A DNA stretch of 42,297 nt from assembly GCA_052388455.1 (NCBI GenBank), contig JBQTIA010000017.1, positions 1 to 42,297 of the forward strand, in the 5' to 3' direction. The DNA comes from CAZSNH01 sp052388455. Its GTDB lineage: Bacteria; Pseudomonadota; Alphaproteobacteria; Rhizobiales; Hyphomicrobiaceae. How positions within the stretch are numbered: position 1 is the first letter of the stretch; each line of letters begins with the position of its first letter. The position numbers and the translations under genes were made by a program. The notes under the pieces are model-generated. The model was given only the letters and a program-made list of their open reading frames with translations, made no database searches and had not been told where the DNA came from. Positions 42,233 through 42,297 of the stretch are shown here, piece by piece.

Positions 42233-42264
42233 GGGGCCTCGTCATCCTCGACGGACGAGGCCCC
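42233..42264 (+). terminator. hairpin terminator after the EamA gene
   Basis: GGGGCCTCGTC and GACGAGGCCCC form a perfect 11-bp stem with a 10-base loop, followed by TTC, five bp after the stop codon. Stability and position fit transcription termination. Confidence 0.7.
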
Positions 42265-42297
42265 TTCAGGCCGAGGGCGTCGGGGATCCAGCGTGAG

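Overview
The window is a chromosomal stretch of a high-GC alphaproteobacterium, most likely in Hyphomicrobiales (Rhizobiales). This rests on the gene families and their order: pyk with a DUF1036 gene opposite an N-formylglutamate amidohydrolase/DUF1244/GapR (DUF2312) cluster; ileS-lspA-lipoprotein-two M16 peptidases; a MutL with an endonuclease motif; a UvrB with long N- and C-terminal extensions; and a GT39/PAP2/GT2/LAB_N lipid A operon. Genus cannot be fixed from sequence alone. I see no tRNA, rRNA, CRISPR array, prophage or intact transposase.

Layout. 1-6.3 kb: an SppA-like S49 peptidase, a small membrane protein, a secreted alpha/beta hydrolase, a small secreted HExxH protein, a large YcbB-type L,D-transpeptidase and a higBA toxin-antitoxin module. 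6.3-11 kb: a DUF882/M15-like secreted protein, OxyR, GapR, DUF1244 and an N-formylglutamate amidohydrolase. 11-25 kb, housekeeping: DUF1036-pyk, ileS, an inserted vapBC module, lspA, a lipoprotein, an M16 active/inactive pair, pgi, a RelE/ParE-type module whose toxin is cut short by a TGA, and mutL. 25-33 kb: an aspartate-type aminotransferase, several small membrane or secreted proteins, dispersed repeats, a second decayed copy of the RelE/ParE-type module, and uvrB. 33-42 kb: secreted and SRPBCC proteins, a CBS-pair protein, an SDR oxidoreductase, the four-gene lipid A/polyprenyl-sugar operon, purA and an EamA transporter.

Cell-envelope themes recur: L,D-transpeptidase and the M15-like protein (peptidoglycan), LspA and a lipoprotein, M16 and S49 peptidases, and the ArnT-like operon. 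DNA maintenance is represented by MutL, UvrB and GapR.

The most unusual content is small and repetitive. (1) A perfect 27-bp palindrome, with 12-bp arms and a 3-nt loop, sits in frame once in mutL and three times in uvrB, in two different reading frames; a longer degenerate relative sits in ileS. It adds short peptides to essential or repair proteins, much as Rickettsia palindromic elements do. (2) A ~75-bp dispersed repeat occurs three times. One copy supplies the stop codon of a gene, and one is split by a ~130-bp hairpin-rich insert. (3) Two toxin-antitoxin modules, and possibly a relic of a third, appear to be transcribed as leaderless mRNAs; in the two intact ones a palindromic operator overlaps the core promoter. 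(4) Two paralogous toxin genes, one otherwise intact and one decayed, carry TGA at the same conserved Trp codon.
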